A stretch of DNA of 64,000 nucleotides from Mortierella alpina (GCA_029449245.1 JANATF010000003.1:310001-374000), one strand, 5' to 3'. Counted from the stretch's first letter, positions 24,225-34,900 are shown. Numbers and translations are program-made. Notes: generated from the sequence alone by a model not told the origin.

Positions 24225-24781
24225 GGCTCTGGGACAGAAACTCGTGCAGCCTTACCTCGACCCAGAGCTAATTGCGTTCTCACAGCTGTGCACGCGGAAT
24301 GAAAGGATCAATTACCACGACCACCGTTAACCGAGAATGGTAGGACTGATTCTCGGGTCGACAATTCCATGGCAAGTTTCTTCTGCGAGGCTTTAGAGGA
24401 GGAAACATTTTCGGCTTGGAGAAAGAAGGAGCCCATTGAGGTGGGCTCGGGTACGACGGTTTTCCCAAAGATGTTTCAAGAGTCCATGTCGCCCGAGAAT
24501 TTCAAGGAGCAGGATCGCATTTTTGAGCAGGAGAGGATCAAGATCCGAGATATTAAACATTTGCATACTTCAAGGTGTTCAAGAAGGTCTTTGGCTATAA
24601 CACGAGCATCCACCCGGAGAAACTGAGGAAGGACGGCAGAGATCCTTGCCCCAGCTGTGCGTTCAATGATTTCAATCTCTCAACGCCGGACCAGACCTCT
24701 TGCGTCACCTGCGGACAATGGCCAACGCGTGTCCTCCTGCCCCCAGAGAGGATTGCAAAGACAAGCGATTATTCCGAATAA
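24225..24781 (+). pseudogene. Relic of an asparagine-synthase-domain gene (C-terminal part)
   Basis: Plus-strand fragments can be aligned with the longer relic at 56640-57525. Shared pieces include FSAWRKKEPIEVGSGTT, FPKMFQESMS, FKEQDRIFEQE, PEKLRKDGRDPC and a C-terminal paired-cysteine segment with LSTPDQTSCVTCGQWP. Frameshifts and stops separate them, and everything upstream of the LVQPYLDPEL region is lost. In life the family uses ATP to amidate or adenylate; this copy cannot. It ends about 70 nt from the NLR stop codon, tail to tail. Confidence 0.75.
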
Positions 24782-24849
24782 ACATGAAAATGAGCTGCAA
24801 ATCTGATATTATTCAGAAGGGTGTAGGACCTTATGTGTACTATCTACAT

Positions 24850-27800
24850 CTACGGCTCTCCCAGAGAAAGCTGTTTGCCGATAGCGCCTCGTTGTTCTAA
24901 GAGTTTCCTATTTGTACTGCTTAGACCCTGCGCGATACAGATTTTGGTGTCTGATACAACAAGCTGGTCATGCAAAGAGGTCCAGACTAGGTGCAAAGAC
25001 ACGGGATGGTAGGTTCCTTCTACCTTCCACATGCGAACGGATTTATCGTCACTGCCAGTTGCTAAATAGCTACCGTCTGCACTTGCGTTCCATGCGATTG
25101 ACGAAATCCCACCATGGAAATCCTTCACAGTAGCCAAACAAAGACCTGATTCCACATCCCACAACCGCACCGTGTTGTCTCCACTGCCTGAGGCAATCTG
25201 CTGGCCGCTTGGCGAAAACACCACGCTGTAAGCATAGGAGGTGTGACCGCTTAGGATGGCACCAGGTGCACCGGTTTGTGCGTCCCAGAGCCGCACCGTC
25301 TTGTCGTTACTGCCCGAGGCAATCTGCTGGCCGCTTGGCGAAAACACCACGCTTCTGACATAGTCGGTGTGGCCGCTTAGGATGGCACCAGGTGCACCGG
25401 TTTGTGCGTCCCAGAGCCGCACCGTGTTGTCGGAACTGCCCGAGGCAATCTGCTGGCCGCTTGGCGAAAACACCAAGCTGAAAACAGAGGAGGTGTGGCC
25501 GCTTAGGATGGCACCAGGTGCACCAGTTTGTGCGTCCCAGAGCCGCACCGTGTGGTCGTCACTGCCCGAGGCAATCTGCTGGCCGCTTGGCGAAAACACC
25601 ACGCTGAGAACAGAGGAGGTGTGGCCGCTTAGGATGGCATCAGGTGCACCGGTTTGTGCGTCCCAGAGCCGCACCGTGTTGTCGTAACTGCCCGAGGCAA
25701 TCTGCTGGCCGCTTGGCGAAAACACCACGCTGAGAACAGAGGATGTGTGGCCGCTTAGGATGGCACCAGGTGCACCAGTTTGTGCGTCCCAGAGCCGCAC
25801 CGTGTTGTCTCTACTACCCGAGGCAATCTGCTGGCCGCTTGGCGAAAACACCACGCTGAAAACAGAGCCAGTGTGGCCGCTTAGGATGGCACCAGGTGCA
25901 CCGGTTTGTGCGTCCCAGAGCCGCACCATGTTGTCGTAGCTGCCCGAGGCAATCTGCTGGCCGCTTGGCGAAAACACCACGCTTCTGACATAGGAGGTGT
26001 GGCCGCTTAGGATGGCACCAGGTGCACCGGTTTGTGCGTCCCAGAGCCGCACCGTGTTGTCTTCACTGCCTGAGGCAATCTGCTGGCCGCCTGGCGAAAA
26101 CACCACGCTGAGAATAGGGCTGGTGTGACCGCTTAGGATGGCACCAGGTGCACCGGTTTGTGCGTCCCAGAGCCGCACCGTGTTGTCGTAGCTGCCCGAG
26201 GCAATCTGCTTACCGCTTGGCGAAAACACCACGCTTCTGACATAGGAGGTGTGGCCGCTTAGGATGGCACCAGGTGCACCGGTTTGTGCGTTCCAGAGCC
26301 GCACCGTGTTGTCGTAGCTGCCCGAGGCAATCTGCTGGCCGCTTGGCGAAAACACCACGCTGAGAACAGAGGATGTGTGGCCGCTTAGGATGGCACCAGG
26401 TGCACCAGTTTGTGCGTCCCAGAGCCGCACCGTGTTGTCGTCACTGCCCGAGGCAATCTGCTGGCCGCTTGGCGAAAACACCACGCTGAAAACAGAGCCA
26501 GTGTGGCCGCTTAGGATGGCACCAGGTGCACCGGTTTGTGCGTCCCAGAGCCGCACCGTGTTGTCGTCACTGCCCGAGGCAATCTGCTGGCCGCTTGGCG
26601 AAAACACCACGCTTCTGACATAGGAGGTGTGGCCGCTTAGGATGGCACCAGGTGCACCGGTTTGTGCGTCCCAGAGCCGCACCGTGTTGTCATAACTGCC
26701 CGAGGCAATCTGCTGGCCGCTTGGCGAAAACACCACGCTGTTTACCCAGCCGGTGTGGCCGCTTAGTTTGCGTGTCTTCTCCCAAGTTGCGGTGTCGTAA
26801 AAGCTAATTGTGCCACTGTCGAGGCCTACAGCAAGTGTCTTCCCGTCCAGAGAGTACGCGCACGAATAAACTCGGCTTTCTTCCTCAAGATACGGATATT
26901 CGCCAAATCGGACGTCCTCCATCTGCGCGTTGCTCAAATCTGCCTGACGCAACCAGATATTACGTAGGTTGGTGCTTCTCAAATTTGCTCCCTGTAGTTT
27001 AGCTGAATCGAACTGTCCACCACTCAGGTCTGCGCCGGGAATCTTGATAGCCGCTAGATTGGCCCCATTGAATAACACACCGGCCCGAACCAAGATAGTG
27101 ATGGCATTGGCTGCTGCTTGGCTAGCCAAAGCGTCTGTTTTCGATTGCTCGACAAATTGATGAAGTCGATGTCGGAACCGAGAATCGTCTTGGGCGTGCT
27201 CGGCTAGGAATTGGACAATCGACGGCTCATTGACAAGGTTCCTTTGGCCTAGAGGGTGTTCGGCCAGATCTCGAGAAATATCAGACAGTGCATCTGACTG
27301 GCTTGTCTCTCGTATGTGTCGAGAGTAAAAGTACTCTAACAACGAGCGATGAAGGAAACGGTGTTGGACACCTGAACGCGACAGAGGACTGGACTCTCGG
27401 AGGAGCGTGATATCTGGTTTTGGTCCAAAGAACTCGACCTTCCATGTCCCTTTGTCGTTTCTTTGCGTGTACTGGACAACTGGATTTCCGTCCTGCTCCT
27501 TGAATATGGCAGCCGCGAGGTTCTTGAGAAAGTCCACGGCGATTGCGGCAAAATCGTCCTCAAGTAGTTCCTGTCGTGCGCTGTCTGCCTCCACCGATAG
27601 TTTGATCGTCCTCAGTCGTCGTTTGCTGATGTCCAGCCATTGATCGATGAAAGAGTTGTAGAGAGTCAGACGAGTCACTTTGAGCTTGGCGATATCGGTC
27701 CCGTCCTTGACCACGCCAGGCAGTGCACTCAGCGACAGAGAAAGAAGAAAAGGGTTCTTGACCAGCTCCATCAAGTTGGGGATCGACCTCAGCTTATCCA

Positions 27801-30300
27801 TATAGTTCTCAGCACTCCAGACGGGTCTATCACCAATCAGCCTGTGTACCTCTGGATCTCGCACAAACTGAACAATGTAGTCCCCAATCTGGTCTCTTGA
27901 GAAAGGAACAATGGCGGCCTCCCTGAACAGGTTAGGTGCAGAGGTGCTGTAGCGATCATTCTGTTGAGGACGGAATTGGTCGCGATAGTCCTGTCCAAGA
28001 TAGGTGCTCCTGCAGCTGATAATCATTTTTGTGTCTGCTTGTCCCTTTTGATTGAGCATATTCTCCGAGTGCAAGTTGACTTTGAGTTGAGTTTCGTCGT
28101 AACCATCGCAAATCAGGATCGTCTTTCGATTCTCCTTCAGCTCTTTGATCTTGTCCTCCTTGAATTTGTGCTTCCGCAATTGCTCGCCAATGATATCCCA
28201 ATAGCATCCGGCCGCAGCAGGCAGGTTGATGAATAGCGGTATGTGGCCACCTGGCTTGTAGTCGCTCCAAAGCTCGTGCTCAAGGTGTCTGTTGAAGGTT
28301 GATTTTCCTGCTCCTGAATCACCTAGTATCAAGAACACCTGTCCGTCGCTCTCCAGGAACTCTTTGATCGTCTCCATGAGCGGTAGAGCATCCTTGTCAG
28401 CAGCCCGAAGGTTGGCCTTGGCCTGAGGAGGGATGTACACGGCCTGACTGTACTCTTGGAGTCGTCTGAGCCGGAGGTCGTTGAGATCGTACTCAAGGTA
28501 AGGAATATCTTGGACTTGGGCCAGAAGTGATGACTTCATTGGGCTAGGGAGGTGAGACCTCAATGGGTAGGGATGCGTGACGATGGTAGAGCCATTGTTC
28601 ATTGGGACGTGCAGAAAATGAAGGGCCACGTCTCTGACTGCATGATCTGGCACCTCCGAGATCTTGCCAAGAATGGTCAGCATCCAGGACCTGACGCTGT
28701 CGTCCTTAGCCCAATCGGCATCATTCAAGTACAGATCTTCCAGAAAGCTGACAGCTTGCTCACGGATGCAGGACTCCCATTCATCATCAATCGCAATCTC
28801 GCCCAGGAGCTGGCTTACACCCCATTGGAATCGAGGATCACGACGGCAAGGAGCCTCTCGAACCAGCTTGCTGAAATAGACAAATTGGCCTGCCCGGCAG
28901 AGAGCTGTAGCGGTAAGTACGGCCGGATACCACGGATGCTTGTGGCCAGAGACAAGGCCCACCCTGAGACTATCGAACAGTCCACGTCCACTGTCAATCA
29001 ACGAGCTAATGCCTTCGTAGCTGGACTTGGCAATCCCATAAGTCTCCTCGGCAGTCTTCTGCATCTGCACGAGACCTTCGAGTAGTCCGTCAAAGTTCAA
29101 CTGAATGACTCCCGACACCTTGATAAGGCTCTCTGCGGCTCCTAGGGAGTGTCGCATGATGGCTCGAAGCGTGGATTCGTCATCTGGAACATACTGCAAG
29201 GCCTGAAAGGCGTACAGCGCTTGATACATCAGATACGGGTCCGAGCAGGATTGCAATCCTGAAAGAACTGAGGCTAAAGGCACACTTTCCTCGACACGAG
29301 GTAGATCTTTGACTTTGTGCTCTGGCTCGGCCATGACATCAAGGAGGCGGGAGACAGCCAAGGTTAAATGGTACTGATGCTCCGACGACTGCTGATGGGT
29401 GTCTCCAAGGCGTTTTCTCAGGATACTCAAGATCTTGACAAGATCATCGGCGTCAAGATACGCCGGCGCGGCACACTGGACCAGCTGGACGAGACCTTGG
29501 AGCAGATCAACATCCAGAAGAACGGAGTCTTGGAGCTCCGAAATAAAGCAATTGAGCAACTTGCGGTAGTGTGCCTGACCGAGGACAGAGCCAAGGAGAA
29601 CAACTTCTGACACAGCGACCGGATCCTTGACAGCATTCTTGATAAATTCCTCCACGATGCGCGACCCCAACCAGCGAAGGTGCTCTTGCTTGATCGGGTT
29701 CTGTTCAATGGCTTTGATCCATTCTTGCTGTGTATCATCGGACGGCGAGGTCCACGATACTTCGTTTGTGGGGTCTGAGACAGTCTCGAGACCTTCGCGC
29801 TGCAAGGAAGAAACCATGTTGCTTGGGAGAAGGCTGATGTACAAGGCGAGCTGGGATGTGCTGTCGATGCGCGCGTCCAGTTCTGGTGACGTGATTCTAG
29901 CGGATGGTTTGGTAGCGTTCTCCAAGAAGAAATTCAAACGAGCCCCAGTTTTGCCGATTGTGGGCTGTGACCCAGTTCCAGGGCTGCCAACTTTGAGACT
30001 GTAGACTGCAGAGGTGGTGTCGGTGCTAGCAGCTCGAGCGTGGTGGATCTTTGTCTTTGATGGACCATCCTGAATCGTGACCTTATCCTCATGCTTGGTT
30101 GACCGAAAGAAGTTTCGAATTTTGTCCCGCGTTCTGGGTTTTTGGGATGAGTCGGATTTGTCATCGCCACCGGAACTCAAGCTGGCTTGCTGAGATGATA
30201 CAGTTGCGGTGCCATGGCTGACAGATCGACCATTGGCGGTCAATGAATTGTGGGTAGATCTCCCGATGTCGGGTGGTGAACTATTGAGTGGATTGCTCAT
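24850..30300 (-). CDS. NLR-like STAND protein: ARM-like, NACHT, pentapeptide repeats, 13 WD40 repeats
   Basis: One uninterrupted 1816-aa frame. Residues 1-130 are Ser/Thr-rich and disordered, with a basic stretch RDKIRNFF. Residues about 150-640 are helical, fitting an ARM-like domain. The NACHT domain follows, with Walker A GDSGAGKST at 660-668, Walker B ILICDGYDE around D732, and sensor region KMIISCRSTYLGQDYRDQF. Pentapeptide-like repeats (GANLAAIK, GADLSGG, GANLRS, QADLSN) lie at about 1075-1130. Thirteen near-identical 42-aa WD40 repeats occupy 1180-1725, with degenerate repeats on both sides. In fungi this architecture works as a signal-transducing STAND ATPase: ligand binding to the repeats lets the NACHT oligomerise. 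Role in non-self recognition or immunity is inferred. No known death-effector domain is visible at the N-terminus. Confidence 0.9.
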   Translation of the reverse strand: MSNPLNSSPPDIGRSTHNSLTANGRSVSHGTATVSSQQASLSSGGDDKSDSSQKPRTRDKIRNFFRSTKHEDKVTIQDGPSKTKIHHARAASTDTTSAVYSLKVGSPGTGSQPTIGKTGARLNFFLENATKPSARITSPELDARIDSTSQLALYISLLPSNMVSSLQREGLETVSDPTNEVSWTSPSDDTQQEWIKAIEQNPIKQEHLRWLGSRIVEEFIKNAVKDPVAVSEVVLLGSVLGQAHYRKLLNCFISELQDSVLLDVDLLQGLVQLVQCAAPAYLDADDLVKILSILRKRLGDTHQQSSEHQYHLTLAVSRLLDVMAEPEHKVKDLPRVEESVPLASVLSGLQSCSDPYLMYQALYAFQALQYVPDDESTLRAIMRHSLGAAESLIKVSGVIQLNFDGLLEGLVQMQKTAEETYGIAKSSYEGISSLIDSGRGLFDSLRVGLVSGHKHPWYPAVLTATALCRAGQFVYFSKLVREAPCRRDPRFQWGVSQLLGEIAIDDEWESCIREQAVSFLEDLYLNDADWAKDDSVRSWMLTILGKISEVPDHAVRDVALHFLHVPMNNGSTIVTHPYPLRSHLPSPMKSSLLAQVQDIPYLEYDLNDLRLRRLQEYSQAVYIPPQAKANLRAADKDALPLMETIKEFLESDGQVFLILGDSGAGKSTFNRHLEHELWSDYKPGGHIPLFINLPAAAGCYWDIIGEQLRKHKFKEDKIKELKENRKTILICDGYDETQLKVNLHSENMLNQKGQADTKMIISCRSTYLGQDYRDQFRPQQNDRYSTSAPNLFREAAIVPFSRDQIGDYIVQFVRDPEVHRLIGDRPVWSAENYMDKLRSIPNLMELVKNPFLLSLSLSALPGVVKDGTDIAKLKVTRLTLYNSFIDQWLDISKRRLRTIKLSVEADSARQELLEDDFAAIAVDFLKNLAAAIFKEQDGNPVVQYTQRNDKGTWKVEFFGPKPDITLLRESSPLSRSGVQHRFLHRSLLEYFYSRHIRETSQSDALSDISRDLAEHPLGQRNLVNEPSIVQFLAEHAQDDSRFRHRLHQFVEQSKTDALASQAAANAITILVRAGVLFNGANLAAIKIPGADLSGGQFDSAKLQGANLRSTNLRNIWLRQADLSNAQMEDVRFGEYPYLEEESRVYSCAYSLDGKTLAVGLDSGTISFYDTATWEKTRKLSGHTGWVNSVVFSPSGQQIASGSYDNTVRLWDAQTGAPGAILSGHTSYVRSVVFSPSGQQIASGSDDNTVRLWDAQTGAPGAILSGHTGSVFSVVFSPSGQQIASGSDDNTVRLWDAQTGAPGAILSGHTSSVLSVVFSPSGQQIASGSYDNTVRLWNAQTGAPGAILSGHTSYVRSVVFSPSGKQIASGSYDNTVRLWDAQTGAPGAILSGHTSPILSVVFSPGGQQIASGSEDNTVRLWDAQTGAPGAILSGHTSYVRSVVFSPSGQQIASGSYDNMVRLWDAQTGAPGAILSGHTGSVFSVVFSPSGQQIASGSRDNTVRLWDAQTGAPGAILSGHTSSVLSVVFSPSGQQIASGSYDNTVRLWDAQTGAPDAILSGHTSSVLSVVFSPSGQQIASGSDDHTVRLWDAQTGAPGAILSGHTSSVFSLVFSPSGQQIASGSSDNTVRLWDAQTGAPGAILSGHTDYVRSVVFSPSGQQIASGSNDKTVRLWDAQTGAPGAILSGHTSYAYSVVFSPSGQQIASGSGDNTVRLWDVESGLCLATVKDFHGGISSIAWNASADGSYLATGSDDKSVRMWKVEGTYHPVSLHLVWTSLHDQLVVSDTKICIAQGLSSTNRKLLEQRGAIGKQLSLGEP
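25126..26763 (-). repeat. 126-bp tandem array, 13 units, encoding WD40 repeats
   Basis: Thirteen in-frame units of exactly 126 bp (42 codons) each encode a unit that starts SGHTxxVxSVVFSPSGQQIA and ends in VRLWDAQTGAPGAIL. DNA identity between units is very high. Variation concentrates at unit positions 5, 6, 8, 24 and 26. Units 2-4 and 7-9 share the same order of variants (SYVRS, GSVFS, SSVLS), suggesting a three-unit block was copied. Confidence 0.95.
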
Positions 30301-30316
30301 GGCAGTTGTCTTGATG

Positions 30317-30410
30317 CTGCATCCATTGCAATAGAAACAGTACGGTCAGCGCTTGCAATGAGTGAATGAAGACAGTGGAGTGGTTATGCAAAGCTATAGG
30401 TTGCTCTTAC
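30317..30410 (-). other. 5'-leader intron of NLR copy 1
   Basis: A donor AAG|GTAAGAGC and an acceptor GATGCAG|CATC lie just upstream of the start codon, with a CTGAC branch-like site between them. The same donor and acceptor are kept in copy 2 (62697-62785), which supports a real untranslated intron of 89-94 nt. Confidence 0.55.
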
Positions 30411-31276
30411 CTTAGTAAAGTCGAAGCTATCACACTGACGATAAGAGGAGAACAACGAAGATTCAAAATGTCACAAAGACGTTCAACGACGGTAGAACTA
30501 AGGCACGTATCAGGTAAACACAACTAATCATGTTAGCGACCATACAAGTATCCATGGCTAACTCAATTGCGTGTGTTCATGGGTCTTGCAATACCTGGAG
30601 TGAGACACGAGAGAGCGTTCTCCAAGGGTGATAGCAGTATCGGTCGGTCTGAGATGGCTCAGGAACAATGTCTTTGTACGCGAGAGTTCGATTCCTTGGT
30701 GGTCAAAGGCGGTCAAGTCACGGCAAGATATCCAAGGTCACCATATGTGGATTAGCATGAAGTTTGTAGAGTAGGTGCAACTCATTATCACTACACTCGA
30801 CTCCATCCTCAAGCGAAATCTCACACTTACAGGTTCTTGATTGCAATATTGGCACTCTTTGGAAAATGGGAGAGAAAGAAACGGACTGGTGAGAAGGGAA
30901 AGAACAAGGTACGAAAATATTGAAGAGCGTGGGAGCGGTACTCAATCTTAATCTTCGCCCTCGATCCATCTTGTGTACCGCGAGCATTGTGTTCCAATGG
31001 TTATCGTGAGCGAATATGCAGGGGCATCGTGTATCAGCCACATACCGTCTGCTCGCTCGTGTAGTCTACAAATCGCGCCGGCTACGCTCCACATCTTGAT
31101 GACAGCGCATTTGACCTTACTTTCTTTGTATTAATACAGTAGGAACGATAAAATAACAACACGTATACAGTTGAAAAATGGCGATCTTTTTATTATGCAC
31201 AGTGAGAGTTCAATTGCTTCCTTATCGCGCGGCAGTTAAGTTGCGTGGCCTTTTGTGGAGGAAGGGGGTTGATTCT

Positions 31277-31453
31277 TTATGCGCGTCCTTGTCGACCAGG
31301 GTCTCCCGTTGGAAGGCCGGGCTTGCCAGCCACGTTGTCTTGACCTGGGAGATTTTGTCCTGCGTTTTTAGCCTTGGATGCGGCAATGACGTCGGCAGGG
31401 GAGTGGTGTCCGATGCGACCGCCTTCGGGATTCTTGAGCTGCGGCTTGTTCAT
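31277..31453 (-). CDS. Small hydrophilic protein, 58 aa, unknown function
   Basis: The frame starts MNKPQLKNPEGGRIGHHS and ends in a Gly/Pro/Asn/Gln-rich, charged tail (GKPGLPTGDPGRQGRA) and a TAA. The composition is that of a hydrophilin or LEA-like stress protein: no Cys, no Trp, no hydrophobic core. A TATA-like box sits about 140 nt upstream at 31590-31598. The sequence just before the ATG ends in CTCTTTACAG, so a leader intron may end there. I do not recognise the family; a stress role is a guess from composition. Confidence 0.55.
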   Translation of the reverse strand: MNKPQLKNPEGGRIGHHSPADVIAASKAKNAGQNLPGQDNVAGKPGLPTGDPGRQGRA

Positions 31454-31931
31454 GGCTGTAAAGAGTGAGACGATAAAAGGCCCTGGAAAAGAATAGAGTG
31501 GTGGAGGGTGAGGACCAGTGAAGATGGGGTGAGAGTCGGTGTAGATTGTTGTGCGTTGAGTGAGAAAACCGAGGAATGATCATACTGCCTATTTATGTAT
31601 CTTGGTTAGGGGGGGGGGCCAGGCATGGCCATGTTTTGTTCTCTCACAATTTTGTATTTGCCCCTGGCGTGGGGTCTCCTGTCATTCAATCTTGTAACCT
31701 TTTGGCACTTGGTTGACTTCTCGTCACTGTCCATTGCTGGTGCTCTTTGTGGAACGCGTATTAGTCCATTACTAGGGGATCATCTATTTCTTGCGTTTGA
31801 GAATACTTCCGCGCGGCGCGACCGCGCCTCATCGGACGAGTGAAGTCCTCCGAGCTCGGTCTCATCGAAAAAAAATAAACAAAATAATGCTTCTGTGGCA
31901 AGGAGGGGTCATTTTATTCTCGCGTTTTGAA
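31454..31931. other. Promoter of the 58-aa gene and 3' flank of the channel gene
   Basis: Contains the minus-strand TATA-like element (ATACATAAATAG) at 31590-31600. No other gene seen. Confidence 0.45.
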
Positions 31932-34900
31932 CTAGATGGCCTTTGCAAGGGGCGACGTCCTTCCGCGGACCGTCTCAATGGTCTCCTCGCTATCCTGCTG
32001 TGAGTCCTCCTCATCCGCATAGTCACTATCCCACATATCCCTCAGCTGCCGTGTCTGCACCTCATCGTCAAACGTCACCTTCGTGATCCGTTTCACAGGC
32101 ACAGGGTGTCGAATATCCTGAATGTCCTTCTGAATATCCGTCAATGCTGCCACAATGTTGGCCATCGTCGCCTTCAACTCCCGTGCACTGACATCTCCAC
32201 CCTGCTGCTGAAGATCAGGTGCTTGTTGAGCCCAGCCTTGGAAATCCTTGGCGAGATTCTCGGACGTTGTGTTGTTGGTGCCTGACAGACGGTGGTTGCT
32301 GGCCTTGACCTGTGATTCGCGGTAATCTTCGACGTGTTGAGAGGAGGCGGTAAAATAGATTTCCTTTGGGAACCAGCTATGCGATTGGCGAAAGCCAGGA
32401 ATGTGGTAGGACATGTTCTCGGCGGACTCGATGTACCGCAGACGCGACTTGATCCAGGCGAGGCGCCAGCCTTCATCGCCATGAGTTGCTGAGACATTAA
32501 GCAACGCTGTAGTGAACAGAGTTGACAGGAGGGTGGATGGAGGCACAGTTAGCGCCAAGGTAGGAAGTTCTGCAGATGTCAATTGATATTTTAACAGTGA
32601 CTTACCGATGAGGACGTTCATTAAAAGGATGATGGTGAAGAAAAGAAAGACGATCATGGCAAAGTGAAATGCCCAGTCATGGCTGTCGAATTTGTCGCTG
32701 ACTGATTCATAGCGTCCGCCCTAAGGAAGATAGAACGCTGTCAGAAAAAAAGATCTCTTGTCCGTATCAAAAACAGTAGGACACCCGCCCCCTTACTCAC
32801 CATGAAAAAGTAGGTCGATGATAGAGCGCCGAGAAAGTGCTTTGGGAATCTGGAGGTAGAGCTCACGGAGCATCCACCAGTCGGGCATGCATAAAGCAGG
32901 TGAAGCATGGAAACCGTGAATGCAAGAACACCGGCTGTAAAGATAACAAACAGGACCTTGATCTCGGCAAGCGATTGTTGTATGATCGTCACGTATTTGC
33001 ACACGCTCCTGCTGACCTGGAGCTCTATCAACAGCTGCAGAGAAACCACCAGGACAGAAAAACTCAACAGCCGCGCATTGCCGATCAGGTCGCCTTGACT
33101 GATCACCACTAGCTGGTCGACGCTGGCAGCAATTGGAAGGCAGTACGCCAAGAAACTGAGGACGTTGTACTTTGAGCGTTTGTACCATGTCCTGATATTC
33201 ATGGCGCGCTGCAGCTCGAGCCAGAGAAATCCAACCGCCATGATGATAATGGCAAAAAATACACCCGTGAGGAGACGAGCATCCGTAGCGTACACTTGGA
33301 CAATGGCGGAAATGAAGACAAGGCAAAAGTAGATGCACTGGAGTATGAACCGTAGCATCCAGTACTTGTATCCGATAGTGTTCCTAATATGCAGAGTGAA
33401 GAGAGTGGTGTCAGACGTCGACTAGGCCATTCATGAGGAAAAGAGGGGTCATCAAAGGCGAGAAACTCCCATTGTACCATTTATAAGTGACCAGGGCAGC
33501 GACAGCGGGGTTGTCAAAAGACTTTAGGCTGTAATCGTAGCACTCCACATAGTTCCTATTTCTGACGCGCAGCTTGTAGCGGATCATGTGGCGAAGGGTG
33601 TGGAACCATGTCGTTCCTGAGGTGAATGGCACGATTGGAATGTCATGGTAGATCCACAGCCCATCGAACGATGCCATGAAGACCGGCTTAGTGAACTTGT
33701 CGTTGGCCGATTCCAATTGCGGGGACGTCACATACAGTTGCATGATCGGGTCTTTCATCTCCACCAACAGCTTCGGGCTCGACTTCCAAAACTTCCAGTC
33801 AGGAGGATATGTGACAAGGTGGTTGTTAATGATGTACGGGCGATGCTTGGCTGGAATAAAGGCAACGCGATCGAGGCATTCAAGGGCCACTGCAGGGAAC
33901 AGTGTCAGGAGATCGTGCATTGAGCCGAAAATAGGCGCAAGGAAGGTCAGATTCTTGGAGCTGTTGGCGTGGCTTACGCAGTACTCGATCAGGACCTTGG
34001 CTGCGCCGATCGCCTCAGTCTGTGTCTCTGCTGTCCGAAGCAGAATGGCCAAAGGATCTATTCCTTTTGCAGTGCGCGGGTCTGGTATCCAGGTGATTCG
34101 ACTTGGAGGGAGGAGTTCAGCCAAGACCTGCTCATAGGAGGAGCTCTTCAGTGGTGTCCAGATCTGGCAAAGGGCGCTGATGCAAGACGTTGGACACTTG
34201 GATGACGGACGAACCAGAGTCCCAAGATACTTGATGACAGCGCGTTTACAGCCAGGATCACCATCAACGTACATATCCAATAAGCATTGCAATCCATGGA
34301 CCAGCCGGAACTCTTCTGTGGTGCTGATGCTATCGACAGCAGAGATAGGTACTGTGACGATCTCTGCAGCGTCCCTGTTGACGTTGTTACAAAACTGTCG
34401 CTGTCTTCGCGGTCGACTGGCTGGAAGGAGATCCAGGGCCAAGTGTGAGCCGTGCTTGCACGCTCTCGCACTGGTGATCTTGCGGAGTCGATCTACCTTC
34501 GTGAGATCGTGCTTAGCACTCTCTAGGTCCCAGACCAGCGCCAAATCGCATACGTCCTTACTAGAGTCTGCCGACAGATTCCATATCTGAAGATAGCGGC
34601 CAGTGACCAGCACTAGCTGAGAGGATACAGCAAGGAAGACCCCAGAGTAAAATATTTGCGAAGGGCCCAGGGGGAGGGTCGTGTGCCTCGATCTGCCATA
34701 GCCTGAGCAGGAAATCGTGAGGAGAGTCATCCACTTTCCGCGGATGAGAGCCTGGCTAGACGCCATGGTGAAAGTTGGACCTTCGTCGTAAGAGTACTCC
34801 AGCGTGTTTGACTGCAGAAACAAGTCCACCTGGACTGGATACAAGTGGCAGTGCTCACTGCATGCCTCTGGAGCAGCCGCGACTGGATTATCGATCCTCA

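Larger units (their letters stand above)
24225..31110. repeat. Segmental duplication, copy 1 (asparagine-synthase relic + NLR + promoter)
   Basis: This about 6.9-kb block matches 56985-63472 in the same orientation. Similarity runs through the asparagine-synthase relic, the whole NLR coding region, its 5'-leader intron and about 700 nt of promoter. It ends near ACATCTTGATGACAGCGCA, equivalent to 63450-63470. The size difference comes mainly from three extra 126-bp WD40 repeats in this copy. Confidence 0.9.

Noticed and set aside
25126-26763. Regular 126-bp direct repeats that could look like a CRISPR or satellite array
   Set aside because: The period is exactly 42 codons, the frame is open throughout and each unit encodes a WD40 blade, so this is coding sequence.
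30640-30710. tRNA-like A and B boxes (TGGCTCAGGA and AGTTCGATTCC)
   Set aside because: No acceptor or anticodon stems can be formed. The stretch is simply part of the duplicated NLR upstream region and recurs at about 63010-63080.
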